Shown: one piece after another, positions 29,272 through 41,363 of the stretch
How positions within the stretch are numbered: position 1 is the first letter of the stretch
Layout: each line of letters opens with the position of its first letter
Source of the DNA: Desmonostoc vinosum HA7617-LM4
GTDB lineage: Bacteria > Cyanobacteriota > Cyanobacteriia > Cyanobacteriales > Nostocaceae
Assembly: GCA_019359515.1 (NCBI GenBank)
Contig: JAHHHC010000017.1
Coordinates: 51,763-115,762 of the forward strand
Direction: 5' to 3'
Length of the DNA stretch: 64,000 nt
Made by a program: the position numbers and the translations under genes
The notes under the pieces: model-generated
The model's database searches: none
Told to the model about the DNA's origin: nothing
The model's input: the letters and a program-made list of their open reading frames with translations, nothing else

Positions 29272-29450
29272 AATACTACGTCTCTACGACTGAATCAGAT
29301 TGCAGTCTAATTCCCCGCTCAATTATTTGCTATCTCAGCAGTTTGTATCAAATTTTACTATGCTCAAAATTTGCCTCTTGGCTTAAATTCTGTTTATAGG
29401 GAGAGTGATAGTAAACGTTGTGCCTACCCCAACTTGACTATTAACCACAA

Positions 29451-29563
29451 TAGACCTCTTGCATAAATATTTTTTTTGTTGGGCTACGCCCCGCTTCTCT
29501 AACACGCAGAGGCGCAGAGACGCAGAGAAGAGAACGCAAAGAAGGACTTTTGCAAGAGGTCTA
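29451..29563. mobile_element. MITE, intact short copy (113 bp)
   Basis: Ends tagacctcttgca and tgcaagaggtcta are perfect inverted repeats; TA at each end looks like the duplicated target of Tc1/mariner-IS630 type elements. The interior has a T-rich run, then gggctacgccccgcttctc, then acacgcagaggcgcagagac. It carries no ORF, so any movement would depend on a transposase elsewhere. Confidence 0.8.
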
Positions 29564-29717
29564 ATCTCTCCTCCGTGGGCCTCGACACACTTCTTAACGC
29601 TCGCCTAGAAAAATATCTTTCTAATTCCTCGTGGGCTTCTCTGCCAAACGCTACGCGTAACTTGCTTAAGCGCAGGGGTACGACTTTGCTCAGCACACTT
29701 CCCCATTCCCCAAAAAA

Positions 29718-31217
29718 CTAATACCACGTTCTAAACAACATCCGCATTTTGTAGCCGTCAGCGGTAATAGGTAAGCCTAAATAAATGGGCATCCAGAAAA
29801 CGAAAGCAGAGAAAATGAGAAATGTTATCGTGACACCTATTATCCGAAATTCACGATAATAACTGCGAAGACACTGGTCAACAAACCAAGCGATCGCTAA
29901 AAATACAAATATCACAGCACACATGTAGTGATAGATAAAAACGCACCTTGTCACTTTCACCCAAGGCAGTAAGTTAGCAGCGTAATTTAAAACTACATAC
30001 AGAGCAATCCAAGTATCGACACCAACAGTTGCAGGTACAGAAAAATGCTTTTGTTTTACCCAAGGAATCACAACTTGTGCAACTAGCATTCCAACCATAA
30101 ACAAAATCGCAGCAACACCAAGCCACCACAAAACCGGATTCCCCATTGCATGGACATCATAAACTATTTTTCCAGTCCCAGAAGGCAAAGGCGGCCCCAC
30201 AACAGGTAATGGTTCAGTGAGACTTTGAGCAGTTTGGAAGTAATATGCCATTGGTCGAGTCAACAAAGGCCACTTGTACCAAGCAGCACAATAAGGATGC
30301 ACATTGGTGCTATTACCACCCATTTCGAGGTGAAACTTCAAAATTGCTTGATGTACTTCGATAAATCCAAACCTTTGATCTAGTTGCAGGTGAGGAATCC
30401 AGATTAGGCTGTAAACTAATCCAGGGATAATTCCTAGATAAAACCCCATCTGGAAGATATTTAGTTGAGTTAGGTTTTGGAGTGGTGAGGGGGGTGTGGT
30501 TTGACTTCTGGTGTCAAAGACACTCTCGCTAGCTTGCTTCCCCATAGGGGTACGCTCACCAACCGAGGATGAGGTGAGAAAATGTAGTACACGAATTACC
30601 CAGGCTGCTACCCAAATGAAATAAGCACCCAATAGGAACCATAAACCATTCCACTTAGTAGCTGCTGACGCACCAAAACCAACACCAGCTATCACTAACC
30701 ACAAAGTACGTCTTTGATTTTGGTTTGCCAATGCCAATAATAAAAACCATTGACCTAACAAACCAAAAATCACGATATAAATATTGTTCAGAGCATAGCG
30801 AGACTCTACTAAAAATATGCCGTCACAAGCTGTGAACAAACCTGCAAGCAAAGCAAAGCTACGACGATAACTTAACTGATAGGCAATTGCGGTAACAACT
30901 ACGGGAATAAATGAACCAGTGAGGGCATTTGTCCAACGATAACTCCAAGGCGATCGCAATGAACCTGTCAGCCCATTGACGGTATCATGCCCAAAAGGGA
31001 TGTGACTACTAATCCAAATTCCAATGCCAATAATATATTGACTCAGTGGCGGATGAGCATTAAAAAATGGCGTATTGGTAAGATAATTATTACCAAATTT
31101 AGCAAAGTAAACTTCATCAAACACTAGGGTGTTGAATCGTTCCAGTCCCCAAAATCGCAGGGCAACTGAGAACAGAAATATACCCACTATCCCAATTTGG
31201 AACCACTTTTTAGTCAT
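29718..31217 (-). CDS. PMT-type (GT39) polyprenyl-phosphate-mannose-dependent glycosyltransferase
   Basis: 499 residues, about ten membrane helices. The first loop carries the Asp-Glu pair in VFDEVYFAKFGNNYL and HPPLSQYIIG that marks the GT39/PMT family; further features are SYRWTNALTGSFIPVVV and FLVESRYALNNIYIVIFGLL. It transfers sugars from a lipid carrier to a protein or glycan at the outer face of the membrane. A hydrophilic stretch at residues ~214-245 (VGERTPMGKQASESVFDTRS) is encoded by repeat-like DNA and looks like an in-frame insertion between helices. The acceptor is unknown. Confidence 0.88.
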   Translation of the reverse strand: MTKKWFQIGIVGIFLFSVALRFWGLERFNTLVFDEVYFAKFGNNYLTNTPFFNAHPPLSQYIIGIGIWISSHIPFGHDTVNGLTGSLRSPWSYRWTNALTGSFIPVVVTAIAYQLSYRRSFALLAGLFTACDGIFLVESRYALNNIYIVIFGLLGQWFLLLALANQNQRRTLWLVIAGVGFGASAATKWNGLWFLLGAYFIWVAAWVIRVLHFLTSSSVGERTPMGKQASESVFDTRSQTTPPSPLQNLTQLNIFQMGFYLGIIPGLVYSLIWIPHLQLDQRFGFIEVHQAILKFHLEMGGNSTNVHPYCAAWYKWPLLTRPMAYYFQTAQSLTEPLPVVGPPLPSGTGKIVYDVHAMGNPVLWWLGVAAILFMVGMLVAQVVIPWVKQKHFSVPATVGVDTWIALYVVLNYAANLLPWVKVTRCVFIYHYMCAVIFVFLAIAWFVDQCLRSYYREFRIIGVTITFLIFSAFVFWMPIYLGLPITADGYKMRMLFRTWY

Positions 31218-31415
31218 TGGTCAGTTTAATTCGTAATTCGTAATTCGTAATTAAAATCCGATAAAGTAATTTGGGTTTGTAATCAAAAATTGCATTTCTT
31301 TTTCCTCTTGGCATCAAATTCGCCCATTAATTTTGTATTTGTTAATTCCAGAAAAAAGTTTGATGATTTCCATCAATAAATTAAGGGACTCATATCTGAA
31401 ATTACGAATTAATTA
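31218..31415. repeat. Short ATTACGA array and spacer upstream of the PMT gene
   Basis: 31229-31252 contains three units of the heptamer written taattcg on this strand. The rest is AT-rich spacer between ppc and the PMT gene. No terminator hairpin was seen. Confidence 0.6.
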
Positions 31416-34400
31416 TTACCCAGTATTTCTCATCCCAGCAGCAATACCGTTAATAGTTAATAATGCTCCTCGCAATAATTCGCCTTTGCTGTAACGAGAG
31501 TGGATAACCCCGGTGGTAGTGGTAGTGCGAGACTGACGCAGGCGTTTGAGTAGGGAAACTTGGATAAATCCCAGAGGGACAATTGTACCATTGCGTAATT
31601 GCACAGACCGCTGCAACACAGGATCACCATCTAAAAGTCGATTGTGTCCGGTGATTTGTAAGACCAAATTCCTTGTGAGATAGAATTCGCTAGCAATTTG
31701 CTCAAAAACTTTCTCAAAGCGGGGTTTATCTTCAGGACTAGACAATTCCTGAACGTAATGCTGTGCCATTTGAATGTCTACTTTTGCTAAGGTCATTTCT
31801 GCTTTAGAAATAACCATCTTGAAGAAGGGCCACTTCACATAAAAGTAGCGTAACAATTTTAGGTGTTCTTCTGGCTCTCCGTTCAAGAATTCCTGAACAG
31901 CCGTGCCGACACCATACCAAGAAGGTAGCAAGAAACGGGTTTGTGTCCAGCTAAATACCCAAGGAATCGCTCGTAAACTGCTTAAATCTTTCTTGCCGGA
32001 GGGACGCCGCGCGGGACGAGAACTAATTTGCAGTTGGCTAATTTCTTCAATGGGGGTTACTTGATGGAAGAAGTCAATAAAATCAGGCTGCTCGTAGATT
32101 AAGGCACGATAATGTTGACGCGATCGCACTGCTAATTCTTCCATAATCTCGTTCCAAGGTTCAATATCATCAAACCCTGTCCGTAGCAAACTCGCTTGAA
32201 TCACAGCAGTGGTGATGGTTTCCATATGATACAAAGCCAAGTCTAGTAAGGAATACTTAGAAGCTAGAACTTCGCCTTGTTCGGTAATCTTGATGCGTCC
32301 ATTGATGCTGTGGCCAGGCTGGGCCAAAATCGCCTCATAAGCTGGCCCACCACCACGTCCCACAGAACCGCCGCGTCCGTGGAAAATTCGCAAGTTTATA
32401 CCATGTTCCTCGGCTATTTGCTGTAGTGATTTTTGGGCTTTATGAATCTCCCAGTTACTACTTAAAAAACCAGAGTCTTTATTACTGTCAGAATATCCCA
32501 GCATTACTTCTTGTAAGTTGGGAGTGAGTGGTGAAGATGACGCGGGGAGGGGGAGACGCGGTGACGCGGTGAAATTCTCTGTATTTCCTGTATTTCCGTG
32601 TCTCCGTGTTTCCGTGTCTTCTATAGACGCGGTGAAATTCTCCGTGTCTCCCTTCGGGTTCGCAGTCGCCTGCGGAGGGAAACCCTCCTGCAGCGCTGTC
32701 TCACCGTGTCTCCGTGTCTCCGTGTCCTCTAATTGGTCGTAGCCGCCAGCTAATAAGGCCCGATACAAGGGAAGCGAAAATAGTTGCCGCATGACGCTTC
32801 TGGAGCGTTGCAAGTCTTCTACTGTTTCAAATAGAGGTATAACTTGAATCGTGCCGACGGCGATGGCGGGGTCAAAAAGTCTCGCCTCTTTGGCTAACAG
32901 CAATACTTCCAATACGTCGCTGACTTCGCGGCACATACTGATAATGTAGGTATGGCAGATGTTGATTCCAAACTCTTGCTGTAGCGATCGCACTATGCGG
33001 AAGGTTTCAATGACATCATTGGTTTTTTCGGAAAATGGCAGTTCCGCTGGAATTAATGGCCGACGGGTTTGTAGTTCTCCTGTTAACCAAGCAACTCTTT
33101 GCTCCTCATTGAGTTCGTTATATGCTTGGGGTAAGATTTGCAGGTATTCAAGAATCTCGTCAAGTGCATCGGCGTGGCGGGACGATTCTTGACGGATATC
33201 TAGCTGTGTCAGGTTAAAGCCAAATATTTCTACCTGACAGACGAGATTTTCTAATGCTCGGCAACTTAAACCTGTTTCTGTTAAGTTACGTTGAATTAAT
33301 CGCAGTTCTGCTAAAAAGTCATTTCCCGAACGGTACATTGGGGAATCTTCGTTTGTTGGTGTTTCCCGCTTATATAAGGCTAAATTGCGATCGCGTGTAT
33401 TCTCCAGCCGTCTGAGTACATAAGCCAACTTCAGCCGATAGGGTTCTTGCCGATAACGCAGTGCCAAAGCATCATATACTTCACTCAACTGCGATTGATC
33501 TAACTCCAGAGATTCCAGTAAATCTGGCAAAACATCACTCCAGTGCATCGATACACTTAGTAATTCAATCAGTTGCTTAACTGACCGGATGTATCTCTCT
33601 AACACCATTTTGCGCTGATAACAAGCGGTCTGCCAAGTGGTTTCTGGTGTAACTGAAGGGTTCCCATCTCTGTCTGAACCTACCCAAGAGCCAAAAGAGC
33701 AAAAGTTTTTGCTTGGTGGTTCCAGCCAAGGAAAGGTGTTATTTAGGGTGTGTTTGAAGCGTTTATAAAGTTGAGGAATGCCATCAAATAACACTTCTTG
33801 GAAGTAGTGTAAGGCATAGTCTACTTCATCTAAAACCGAGGGCTTGAACTGATGGAGTTCGTCAGTACGCCACCACAGGCGAATTTCTTCTAGCAACTGT
33901 TCGCGTAAGTCTTCGGCTTCCCAAGGATATCCTCCCCCCATTCCCCCACGACTTTCTAGAGCATCGAGTTGTTGTAGGAGTCTTACGACTTGTCGCTGCT
34001 TATCACGAATGGTGTGACGAACAATTTCCGTTGGGTGAGCGGTGAAAACTAAGCGCACATCCAGTTGGGAAATGAGGCGCTGAATTTGCTGCGGTGGGAC
34101 ATTGAGATGAAATAAATGGGGAAATAAACTGGCGAAAGTACCTTTTTGTTTGCCTTGCGCTCTATCTACCCAATTCTTGGTGAGCAAGTCTGCTACTATT
34201 CCCCGACTTACAGGCGTGTCGTCTTCTGTTTGGTTGGATGAATAGATAATATTGGGTAGTGTTTCTAGGTCATCTATTTCTGTTTCAGTTTCATAGCGAG
34301 TCAATTGCTGCCGTTGTTCATATTCCTGCTCTATGATGTTGATCAACTGAAAATACAGAGCGAACGCTCTAGCAGCTCGAATTGCTTCGTTGATATTCAG

Positions 34401-34628
34401 TTGCTCAATCAATTTGACAGCTGAGGATGCCTGGTCATTAGTAGCTTGTCCTTCTGGTGAACATAAATCGCGTAACTGTCGCAATAAATCCACCATATTT
34501 TGACCGCATTCTTGGCGAAGAACTGTTTCCCACAATTCTTCGACTACTTGTAGACGATGACGCAAAAATAATTCTGATGCTGGGTATATATTCACAGTCT
34601 GAGACGAAGAGTATAAAAGGTAACTCAT
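31416..34628 (-). CDS. ppc: Phosphoenolpyruvate carboxylase, with repeat-derived insertion
   Basis: 1070 residues from the Met at 34628 ([20 protein letters not shown], which resembles the usual cyanobacterial start; an upstream Met at 34679 is unlikely). PEPC fixes bicarbonate onto PEP to give oxaloacetate. Catalytic His in [12 protein letters not shown], Lys in [14 protein letters not shown], the [12 protein letters not shown] phosphate loop and the C-terminal AAGMRNTG are intact. Between GGYDQLE and [13 protein letters not shown] lies a 70-residue hydrophilic stretch (DNA 32521-32735) rich in DTETRRHG and ENFTAS, encoded by intergenic-type repeats. The protein is therefore longer than is usual for cyanobacteria (about 1010-1030). 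Confidence 0.95.
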   Translation of the reverse strand: MSYLLYSSSQTVNIYPASELFLRHRLQVVEELWETVLRQECGQNMVDLLRQLRDLCSPEGQATNDQASSAVKLIEQLNINEAIRAARAFALYFQLINIIEQEYEQRQQLTRYETETEIDDLETLPNIIYSSNQTEDDTPVSRGIVADLLTKNWVDRAQGKQKGTFASLFPHLFHLNVPPQQIQRLISQLDVRLVFTAHPTEIVRHTIRDKQRQVVRLLQQLDALESRGGMGGGYPWEAEDLREQLLEEIRLWWRTDELHQFKPSVLDEVDYALHYFQEVLFDGIPQLYKRFKHTLNNTFPWLEPPSKNFCSFGSWVGSDRDGNPSVTPETTWQTACYQRKMVLERYIRSVKQLIELLSVSMHWSDVLPDLLESLELDQSQLSEVYDALALRYRQEPYRLKLAYVLRRLENTRDRNLALYKRETPTNEDSPMYRSGNDFLAELRLIQRNLTETGLSCRALENLVCQVEIFGFNLTQLDIRQESSRHADALDEILEYLQILPQAYNELNEEQRVAWLTGELQTRRPLIPAELPFSEKTNDVIETFRIVRSLQQEFGINICHTYIISMCREVSDVLEVLLLAKEARLFDPAIAVGTIQVIPLFETVEDLQRSRSVMRQLFSLPLYRALLAGGYDQLEDTETRRHGETALQEGFPPQATANPKGDTENFTASIEDTETRRHGNTGNTENFTASPRLPLPASSSPLTPNLQEVMLGYSDSNKDSGFLSSNWEIHKAQKSLQQIAEEHGINLRIFHGRGGSVGRGGGPAYEAILAQPGHSINGRIKITEQGEVLASKYSLLDLALYHMETITTAVIQASLLRTGFDDIEPWNEIMEELAVRSRQHYRALIYEQPDFIDFFHQVTPIEEISQLQISSRPARRPSGKKDLSSLRAIPWVFSWTQTRFLLPSWYGVGTAVQEFLNGEPEEHLKLLRYFYVKWPFFKMVISKAEMTLAKVDIQMAQHYVQELSSPEDKPRFEKVFEQIASEFYLTRNLVLQITGHNRLLDGDPVLQRSVQLRNGTIVPLGFIQVSLLKRLRQSRTTTTTGVIHSRYSKGELLRGALLTINGIAAGMRNTG

Positions 34629-34726
34629 ATCTTCTATGCTGGTAAAGCCGATTGCTGTTTTCTTTTGGTAGTTTTGCACCGAAAACTCATGGAGTTTACC
34701 CTGAGAAAGCCAAAACTTAAGTATAA

Positions 34727-34966
34727 TTAGTTACCAACACTTGTACCGTTATCTTCTGGAAAATCGAGAATGGGTAAGCGATCGCCGCGAAATAATTCCT
34801 CACTGGCTTCCCCTATGGCTTTGAGGGCTTTTCCAGTAGTTTTTTCCGTAGTCAACAGCAGTAGTATAGACGCTGTACCTATTTGTAAGAGTAGAAATTG
34901 GGGAATGTTAAACAGAACCAGATTTAGTCCAGAATTGTCAGATGGTTGTTGGTTTGCAGGTGGCAT
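34727..34966 (-). CDS. Small hypothetical membrane protein upstream of ppc
   Basis: 79 residues: a polar start ([15 protein letters not shown]), one hydrophobic segment ([20 protein letters not shown]), then an acidic tail with [20 protein letters not shown]. Family not recognised. Its reading frame is clean and on the same strand as ppc, about 100 bases upstream of it, so it may be co-transcribed. Function unknown. Confidence 0.6.
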   Translation of the reverse strand: MPPANQQPSDNSGLNLVLFNIPQFLLLQIGTASILLLLTTEKTTGKALKAIGEASEELFRGDRLPILDFPEDNGTSVGN

Positions 34967-35181
34967 AGCTACTTCTTATTTTTAGGAAGACGAGTAAAAT
35001 AAACGCAAAACTCAATGTTAGTCCGACTTGCAACCGTACATGACTATCTTGGCCGATTTTGCAAGCTCCAAAGGTAACAAAAGTGTTAAAAAAAAAGGTC
35101 AAAGTGTGATACATCTATGGTTCTAGTTTACAAGTGCAGGCACTATCCCCCAATCATCGCTTCCTGTAAAGTTCACTGCCC

Positions 35182-38172
35182 ATGAAAACAGTATTACCAG
35201 ATAGCCAGCAATCCTTAGTACAATGGGTAAGCCAAGCAACAGGGATCAACACTTTCGGGGTGAAAGTCCGGTTGCGGGGAAACGACCTTCACATTCTTTG
35301 TGAAGGCATGGAGTGTCCGCAACGTTGGCGCACTCTATCTGATTTGCTGCAAGCACTACAGCAAACAGATTTGGATACCCTAACAAGTAATGAACAACCC
35401 TCAATATACCAAGTATTTGTCTACGGTCGAAAGAAGGGGCAACCACGACCTAAATGGTGCCATCGGGTTTACTTAAATCAATTAGATCGGCATTTAGAGC
35501 AGGTGCAACAAGCCCTGCTAGTCAACTCAGACAAATCGAAACAACCAGGTGGAGCGCTAATTGTCTCCAATGAGAGTTTGGCTCGCCAAGGAAACCCACA
35601 AGCCATTGCTCGTTATCTTAGCGAAACTCTCAGTAACTTGGGTGTGTCAGTTAAAGTAAAAATTAAACAGCATCAGCCCCAAGAAAGTCGCCTGTGGATA
35701 TTTTGTCAGTCCAGCTATAGCCCTGATCCTTCATTACTAGCTGAACCAGTAGCGCAAAAGTTACGTCATCTTCAACTTTCTGGCTACCAAGATGCGGTGA
35801 TTGTTTCGCAGGTAAGTGGTGAAACCGCACCCGATTGGCGCTTAAGGGTGGATTTGACACCACCAGATGTCATGCTGAAGGAGTGGGCACGTTGGGGAGA
35901 TGTGCAAGCGATCGCCAGACTATTAACTGAGGTATTGTCAGAGTTAAAAATAGCCGTACAAGCTTCTTTAAAAGAATCAACTCTCCATATCTTTTGCAAG
36001 CCAGCTTTTGACCCCTTAGAAACTGCCCCAGCCCCAGATAAAACAATCTGCCAAGAAGCAATTATACCATTGCTAGAGGCGATCGCACCCCAAGGTATTC
36101 TTGCTGCCACTATCTACGGGCAAAAAACTACTGACAAGCAGCCCAATTGGGTTGATTGGCTATCCCTCCCGGCGACGGAACATCCCGCCCTCGCTACATT
36201 ACCACTGGAACTGGCAACAACTGGCGATCAAGATGCGATCGTTTTTTTACTAGAACGACTACTCAACCCTGATTTAGATCGGCGTTTGCTCACTGGTGGA
36301 ATTCGCGTACTACTTTTAGACAAAGGTGACTTATTACACGTAATGTGTGATGCTCCCGTGTGTCCAACGCGCAAGCAAGTAGCTAGCAAAGTAGCTCAAT
36401 TCATCCGTCAATTAAAACTTCGCGCTATTGCAGGGGTACGTGTTTACGGACGCCGCGCTGGTAACAAAGAACCTGCTTGGAACTACGGCGTGGATTTTGA
36501 GCATCGCCAAAGATTAGTACCAGAGGCAATCCCAGAATTTGCAGTCACCACTGATTACATTGACGATTTGGTGACTTGTGATCCTGACGAGCCAATTTTA
36601 CGTCCTAACCTGACTACAGAGGAAGTTCAGAGTTTCGTTACCGGAGTAGCAAGAAATTGGTTAACCACGGCGACAATATCAGCCAAAAAATTCTTTTTAG
36701 GAACCCAGCTGTTTACCGAAACTCAAGAAGCAGCAGAGCCAAATTTTGATCCACAAGGACTCAAAGTTGCCATAGTATGGGGAACATTGGGATTATTGCT
36801 CACCCTCCAAACCGATTGGATTTTAGGTATAATCATCGCTCGCACGCTACCGAGTCCACAAAAAATCGCCAATGTCTCAACCCCATCATCTGCTAAGCAA
36901 AAAAGAAAAGAACAGCAAGATCAGAGGATGGCATTTTTCACCGACACTTCCAAGAAAAAATCTCCTCAAAATAATTCTGCATTTAATAATTCTGGGTTTA
37001 CCCAAAGTGATGAGCAATCTGGGAGTTTGGCAGCCGCACCACTCAAAGAAAAGGCAACCGCAACCGCTATTTTGTTGGCCGCGCGATCGCAAATGCCAAG
37101 CTTTAATGCTAGACAATTAGATGAGCAACTAGCACTGTATAAACAGCGTCTGGCTCAAACTGGTAGTCCCCCCGATGTGTTGGTAATTGGCTCCTCCCGC
37201 GCCTTGCGAGGCATTGACCCCCAGGCACTTGCTAAAGCTTTAAAAACTCAGGGTTATCCGAATCTTGATGTATTTAACTTTGGTATTAATGGCGCCACAG
37301 CACAAGTTGTAGACTTTGTGATTCGTCAAGTATTGCAACCAAAAGAACTACCCAAACTAATTTTGTGGGCAGATGGGGCCAGGGCTTTCAACAGTGGTCG
37401 TGAGGATATGACCTTTAGGGCAATTGCATCATCACCAGGCTATAAAAAAGCGTTGCAAAAAACACCATCAACTGCAAGTAGTAACGAAAATTCCCCAAAT
37501 TCTGCAAATAATTCCAAAGAGCAAAAGACAAAAGCCGAAAAACAGGAAACAAACAGCTATCAAGCTGTCAACCAGTGGTTAAATAACGCTTTAGCTGCGG
37601 TTTCTGCTACCTACCCAAACCGCGAGCAGATTAAAATCTTACTGCAAAAACAATTAGACTCGTTGCCTTTAGTGAGCGATCGTCATCCCACAAGCACATC
37701 ACAAAAACAGTCAACAGATGGTACAGAAGACACCTCCCAACAAGCAGTTGATTTTGATGGCTTCCTACCTTTATCTATTCGCTTCAACCCCGCTAGATAC
37801 TATCAAAAATATTCCAAAGTATCAGGAAATTACGACAACGACTATAAATCTTTCCAAGTAGGAGGCGTACAAGATACTGCACTACAATCGGTGCTGCAAT
37901 TCACCCAGTCTCGCAAAATTTCCCTAGTGTTTATCAACATGCCTCTCACGGCAGAATATTTAGATCCAATACGCAAACAACATGAACAAGAATTTCAGCA
38001 ATATATGTCGGGTTTAGCTAATAATCCCAACTTCATTTATCGAGACTTAAGTCAACAATGGCTAAAAGCCAACGATTACTTTTCCGACCCCAGCCACCTC
38101 AACCGCTTTGGAGCATACGAAGTCTCGAAAAAGCTAGCCAATGACCCAATGATTCCTTGGCCAGCGAAGTAG
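35182..38172 (+). CDS. DUF1574-type SGNH-like protein with N-terminal repeat region
   Basis: 996 residues. The first ~480 hold about four divergent copies of a module with a GD/GN..AIARLL or YLSE segment, a basic strand and LHIFC or LHVMC (for example QGNPQAIARYLSETLSNLGV, WGDVQAIARLLTEVLSELKI). A membrane helix lies near 530-555 (AIVWGTLGLLLTLQTDWILG). The C-terminal half is SGNH-like: VLVIGSSRALRGIDP (Ser ~671) and FSDPSHLNRFGAYE (DxxH ~968-972). Together with the MBOAT gene that follows after 87 bases, it resembles AlgX/AlgI-type pairs that O-acylate exported polysaccharides. The polymer is unknown. Confidence 0.82.
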   Translation: MKTVLPDSQQSLVQWVSQATGINTFGVKVRLRGNDLHILCEGMECPQRWRTLSDLLQALQQTDLDTLTSNEQPSIYQVFVYGRKKGQPRPKWCHRVYLNQLDRHLEQVQQALLVNSDKSKQPGGALIVSNESLARQGNPQAIARYLSETLSNLGVSVKVKIKQHQPQESRLWIFCQSSYSPDPSLLAEPVAQKLRHLQLSGYQDAVIVSQVSGETAPDWRLRVDLTPPDVMLKEWARWGDVQAIARLLTEVLSELKIAVQASLKESTLHIFCKPAFDPLETAPAPDKTICQEAIIPLLEAIAPQGILAATIYGQKTTDKQPNWVDWLSLPATEHPALATLPLELATTGDQDAIVFLLERLLNPDLDRRLLTGGIRVLLLDKGDLLHVMCDAPVCPTRKQVASKVAQFIRQLKLRAIAGVRVYGRRAGNKEPAWNYGVDFEHRQRLVPEAIPEFAVTTDYIDDLVTCDPDEPILRPNLTTEEVQSFVTGVARNWLTTATISAKKFFLGTQLFTETQEAAEPNFDPQGLKVAIVWGTLGLLLTLQTDWILGIIIARTLPSPQKIANVSTPSSAKQKRKEQQDQRMAFFTDTSKKKSPQNNSAFNNSGFTQSDEQSGSLAAAPLKEKATATAILLAARSQMPSFNARQLDEQLALYKQRLAQTGSPPDVLVIGSSRALRGIDPQALAKALKTQGYPNLDVFNFGINGATAQVVDFVIRQVLQPKELPKLILWADGARAFNSGREDMTFRAIASSPGYKKALQKTPSTASSNENSPNSANNSKEQKTKAEKQETNSYQAVNQWLNNALAAVSATYPNREQIKILLQKQLDSLPLVSDRHPTSTSQKQSTDGTEDTSQQAVDFDGFLPLSIRFNPARYYQKYSKVSGNYDNDYKSFQVGGVQDTALQSVLQFTQSRKISLVFINMPLTAEYLDPIRKQHEQEFQQYMSGLANNPNFIYRDLSQQWLKANDYFSDPSHLNRFGAYEVSKKLANDPMIPWPAK

Positions 38173-38259
38173 GCACTTCGACTTCGCTCAGTGACCGGGA
38201 GATGAGGGAGACGCGGGGACGCGGAGAATAACTAATGACCAATGACAAATAACTAACCA
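38173..38259. repeat. Repeat-bearing gap between DUF1574 and MBOAT genes
   Basis: Contains cttcgacttcgctcag (also at 57348), then a short ggggacgcgg octamer pair, then taatgaccaatgac. All are dispersed repeats. Confidence 0.6.
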
Positions 38260-39759
38260 ATGAGTTTTATATCAATTTTCTATGGCTTATTCCTGCTAAG
38301 TGTACTGGGAATTTACTGGTCTTTAGCACAATCTAAATTACGTTTATGGACGTTACTAATTGCTAGCTTGGTTTTCTACTCATCCTTACAATTTCAATAC
38401 ATACCTTTGCTGTTAGCACTGACTTTTATTAATTTTCGATTTGGGTTAGAGATTGGGAAAAACACTTCACCAGGAAAACATTCTTTAGAATGGGAAATTT
38501 CCAATGAAGAATGGCAATTTGCCCAATCGGATTGGAATCAACGTCGATTAAAACTTTTATGGTTGGGTATATCTTTAAATGTAGTCTTACTCTTAGGATT
38601 TAAATATGTAACTCCCTTCATGAAGTTAATTTTACCGCTATCAGCCAACTCACCAGATAGCTCTTTTAAATTAATTGCACCTTTGGGGATTTCATTCTTC
38701 ACTTTTGAGTGCATCGCTTACTTAGTTGATGTCTATCGTGGTGCCCCTGCTGCTGAACAATTTCTCAAATTTGCTACCTATAAATTATTTTTTGCTAAGT
38801 TAATTTCCGGCCCTATTACTCGTTACCACAACTTATCAAATCAACTTAATACATTACATTTGCCAACTGCTGATAGAGTGGCAGAGGGATTATGGTTGAT
38901 TGCTAGAGGTGCAGTCAAAAAAGGAATTTTTGCAGATCACTTGGGGATCTTTGTAGATCTATGTTTTGGCAATCTACCACGGGCAGGTAGTACAGATCTC
39001 TGGTTAGCTACATTTGCCTACGGTTTGCAGTTGTATTTAGATTTCAACGGTTATGTAGATATTGCCCGTGGCAGTGCTTTACTTTTTGGTTTAGTTTTAC
39101 CAGAGAATTTTGACTTCCCCTACTTTAGCACCAGTATTGCAGACTTTTGGCGACGCTGGCACATGACGCTTGGAGATTGGTTACGTAACTATGTTTACTT
39201 TCCTTTAGGTGGTTCTCGTCAGGGTTTAGCCCGCACTTGCTGGAATTTAGTTACAGTGATGCTGATTGCTGGCATCTGGCATGGTTCCGCTTGGGGTTAT
39301 GTGGTTTGGGGCGCATTCCACGGCATAGCCCTAGCAGTACATCGACTCACAGATGCATTTAGTGATCGCTTTGAATATTTAGAACTATTCTGGCAAAATC
39401 CTATAGGTATAGTTGTGGGTTGGTTTTTGACCCAATCTATGGTTTTCATTTCTTGGATCTTATTCCGCTTACCTAACCTCCAAGACTCTTCTGTAGTGCT
39501 GCGTCATCTTTGGGGATATCCTGCTGATGCACAGTTTGCCCAAAAGGTATACGTAGAAGTCTTAAATATGAGTCAATACCAACTCGCTTGGGTGCTGCTA
39601 ACCATAGCTGCTTTTATGGGCATACTCTACGCCTTCAACCGTAGCCTCAAGCTAGAGTTTAACTGGCCTGTCAAGCTTGTCTTTGTACCTTTGTGCCTCT
39701 ACGCCGTTTGGTTATTAGCTCCTGAAGGTAGCCTACCTTACATATATTTCGATTTCTAA
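38260..39759 (+). CDS. MBOAT family O-acyltransferase
   Basis: 499 residues, about ten membrane helices. Diagnostic motifs: QLYLDFNGYVDIARGSALLF, DFWRRWHMTLGDWLRNYVYF with PLGGSRQG, and the active-site region GIWHGSAWGYVVWGAFHG (conserved His). These define the AlgI/DltB-like branch, which passes acyl groups across the membrane to a partner. It follows the DUF1574/SGNH-like gene closely, so the two probably act together on a cell-surface glycan. Confidence 0.92.
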   Translation: MSFISIFYGLFLLSVLGIYWSLAQSKLRLWTLLIASLVFYSSLQFQYIPLLLALTFINFRFGLEIGKNTSPGKHSLEWEISNEEWQFAQSDWNQRRLKLLWLGISLNVVLLLGFKYVTPFMKLILPLSANSPDSSFKLIAPLGISFFTFECIAYLVDVYRGAPAAEQFLKFATYKLFFAKLISGPITRYHNLSNQLNTLHLPTADRVAEGLWLIARGAVKKGIFADHLGIFVDLCFGNLPRAGSTDLWLATFAYGLQLYLDFNGYVDIARGSALLFGLVLPENFDFPYFSTSIADFWRRWHMTLGDWLRNYVYFPLGGSRQGLARTCWNLVTVMLIAGIWHGSAWGYVVWGAFHGIALAVHRLTDAFSDRFEYLELFWQNPIGIVVGWFLTQSMVFISWILFRLPNLQDSSVVLRHLWGYPADAQFAQKVYVEVLNMSQYQLAWVLLTIAAFMGILYAFNRSLKLEFNWPVKLVFVPLCLYAVWLLAPEGSLPYIYFDF

Positions 39760-41205
<1,446 letters not shown>

Positions 41206-41226
41206 TACTGAAGTTAGCTGAATTAT

Positions 41227-41263
41227 AAAGCGCCCCCCCTGATTAATTAGGGGGGGCGCTTTT
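41227..41263 (+). terminator. psbA terminator
   Basis: Perfect 14-bp stem: aaagcgccccccct and agggggggcgcttt, loop gattaatt, followed by a short T-rich stretch. A textbook Rho-independent terminator. Confidence 0.93.
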
Positions 41264-41363
41264 AGTATTTCTATAAAAATTAGATAAATAGCAAAAAATA
41301 CTACAAGAATAAAAACAAAAATTAACTGTAGAATACATAAGCCGCATCCTTTTTCTCAGAATC

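Larger units (their letters stand above)
28834..29717. other. 884-base spacer with hairpin and MITE
   Basis: Gap between two minus-strand genes. It contains the dispersed hairpin at 29241-29271, the MITE at 29451-29563 and a following repeat-like segment (gcgtaacttgcttaagcgc). No small ORF with a plausible leader peptide ending in Gly-Gly was seen on either strand by eye. Open frames here are repeat artefacts. Confidence 0.5.
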
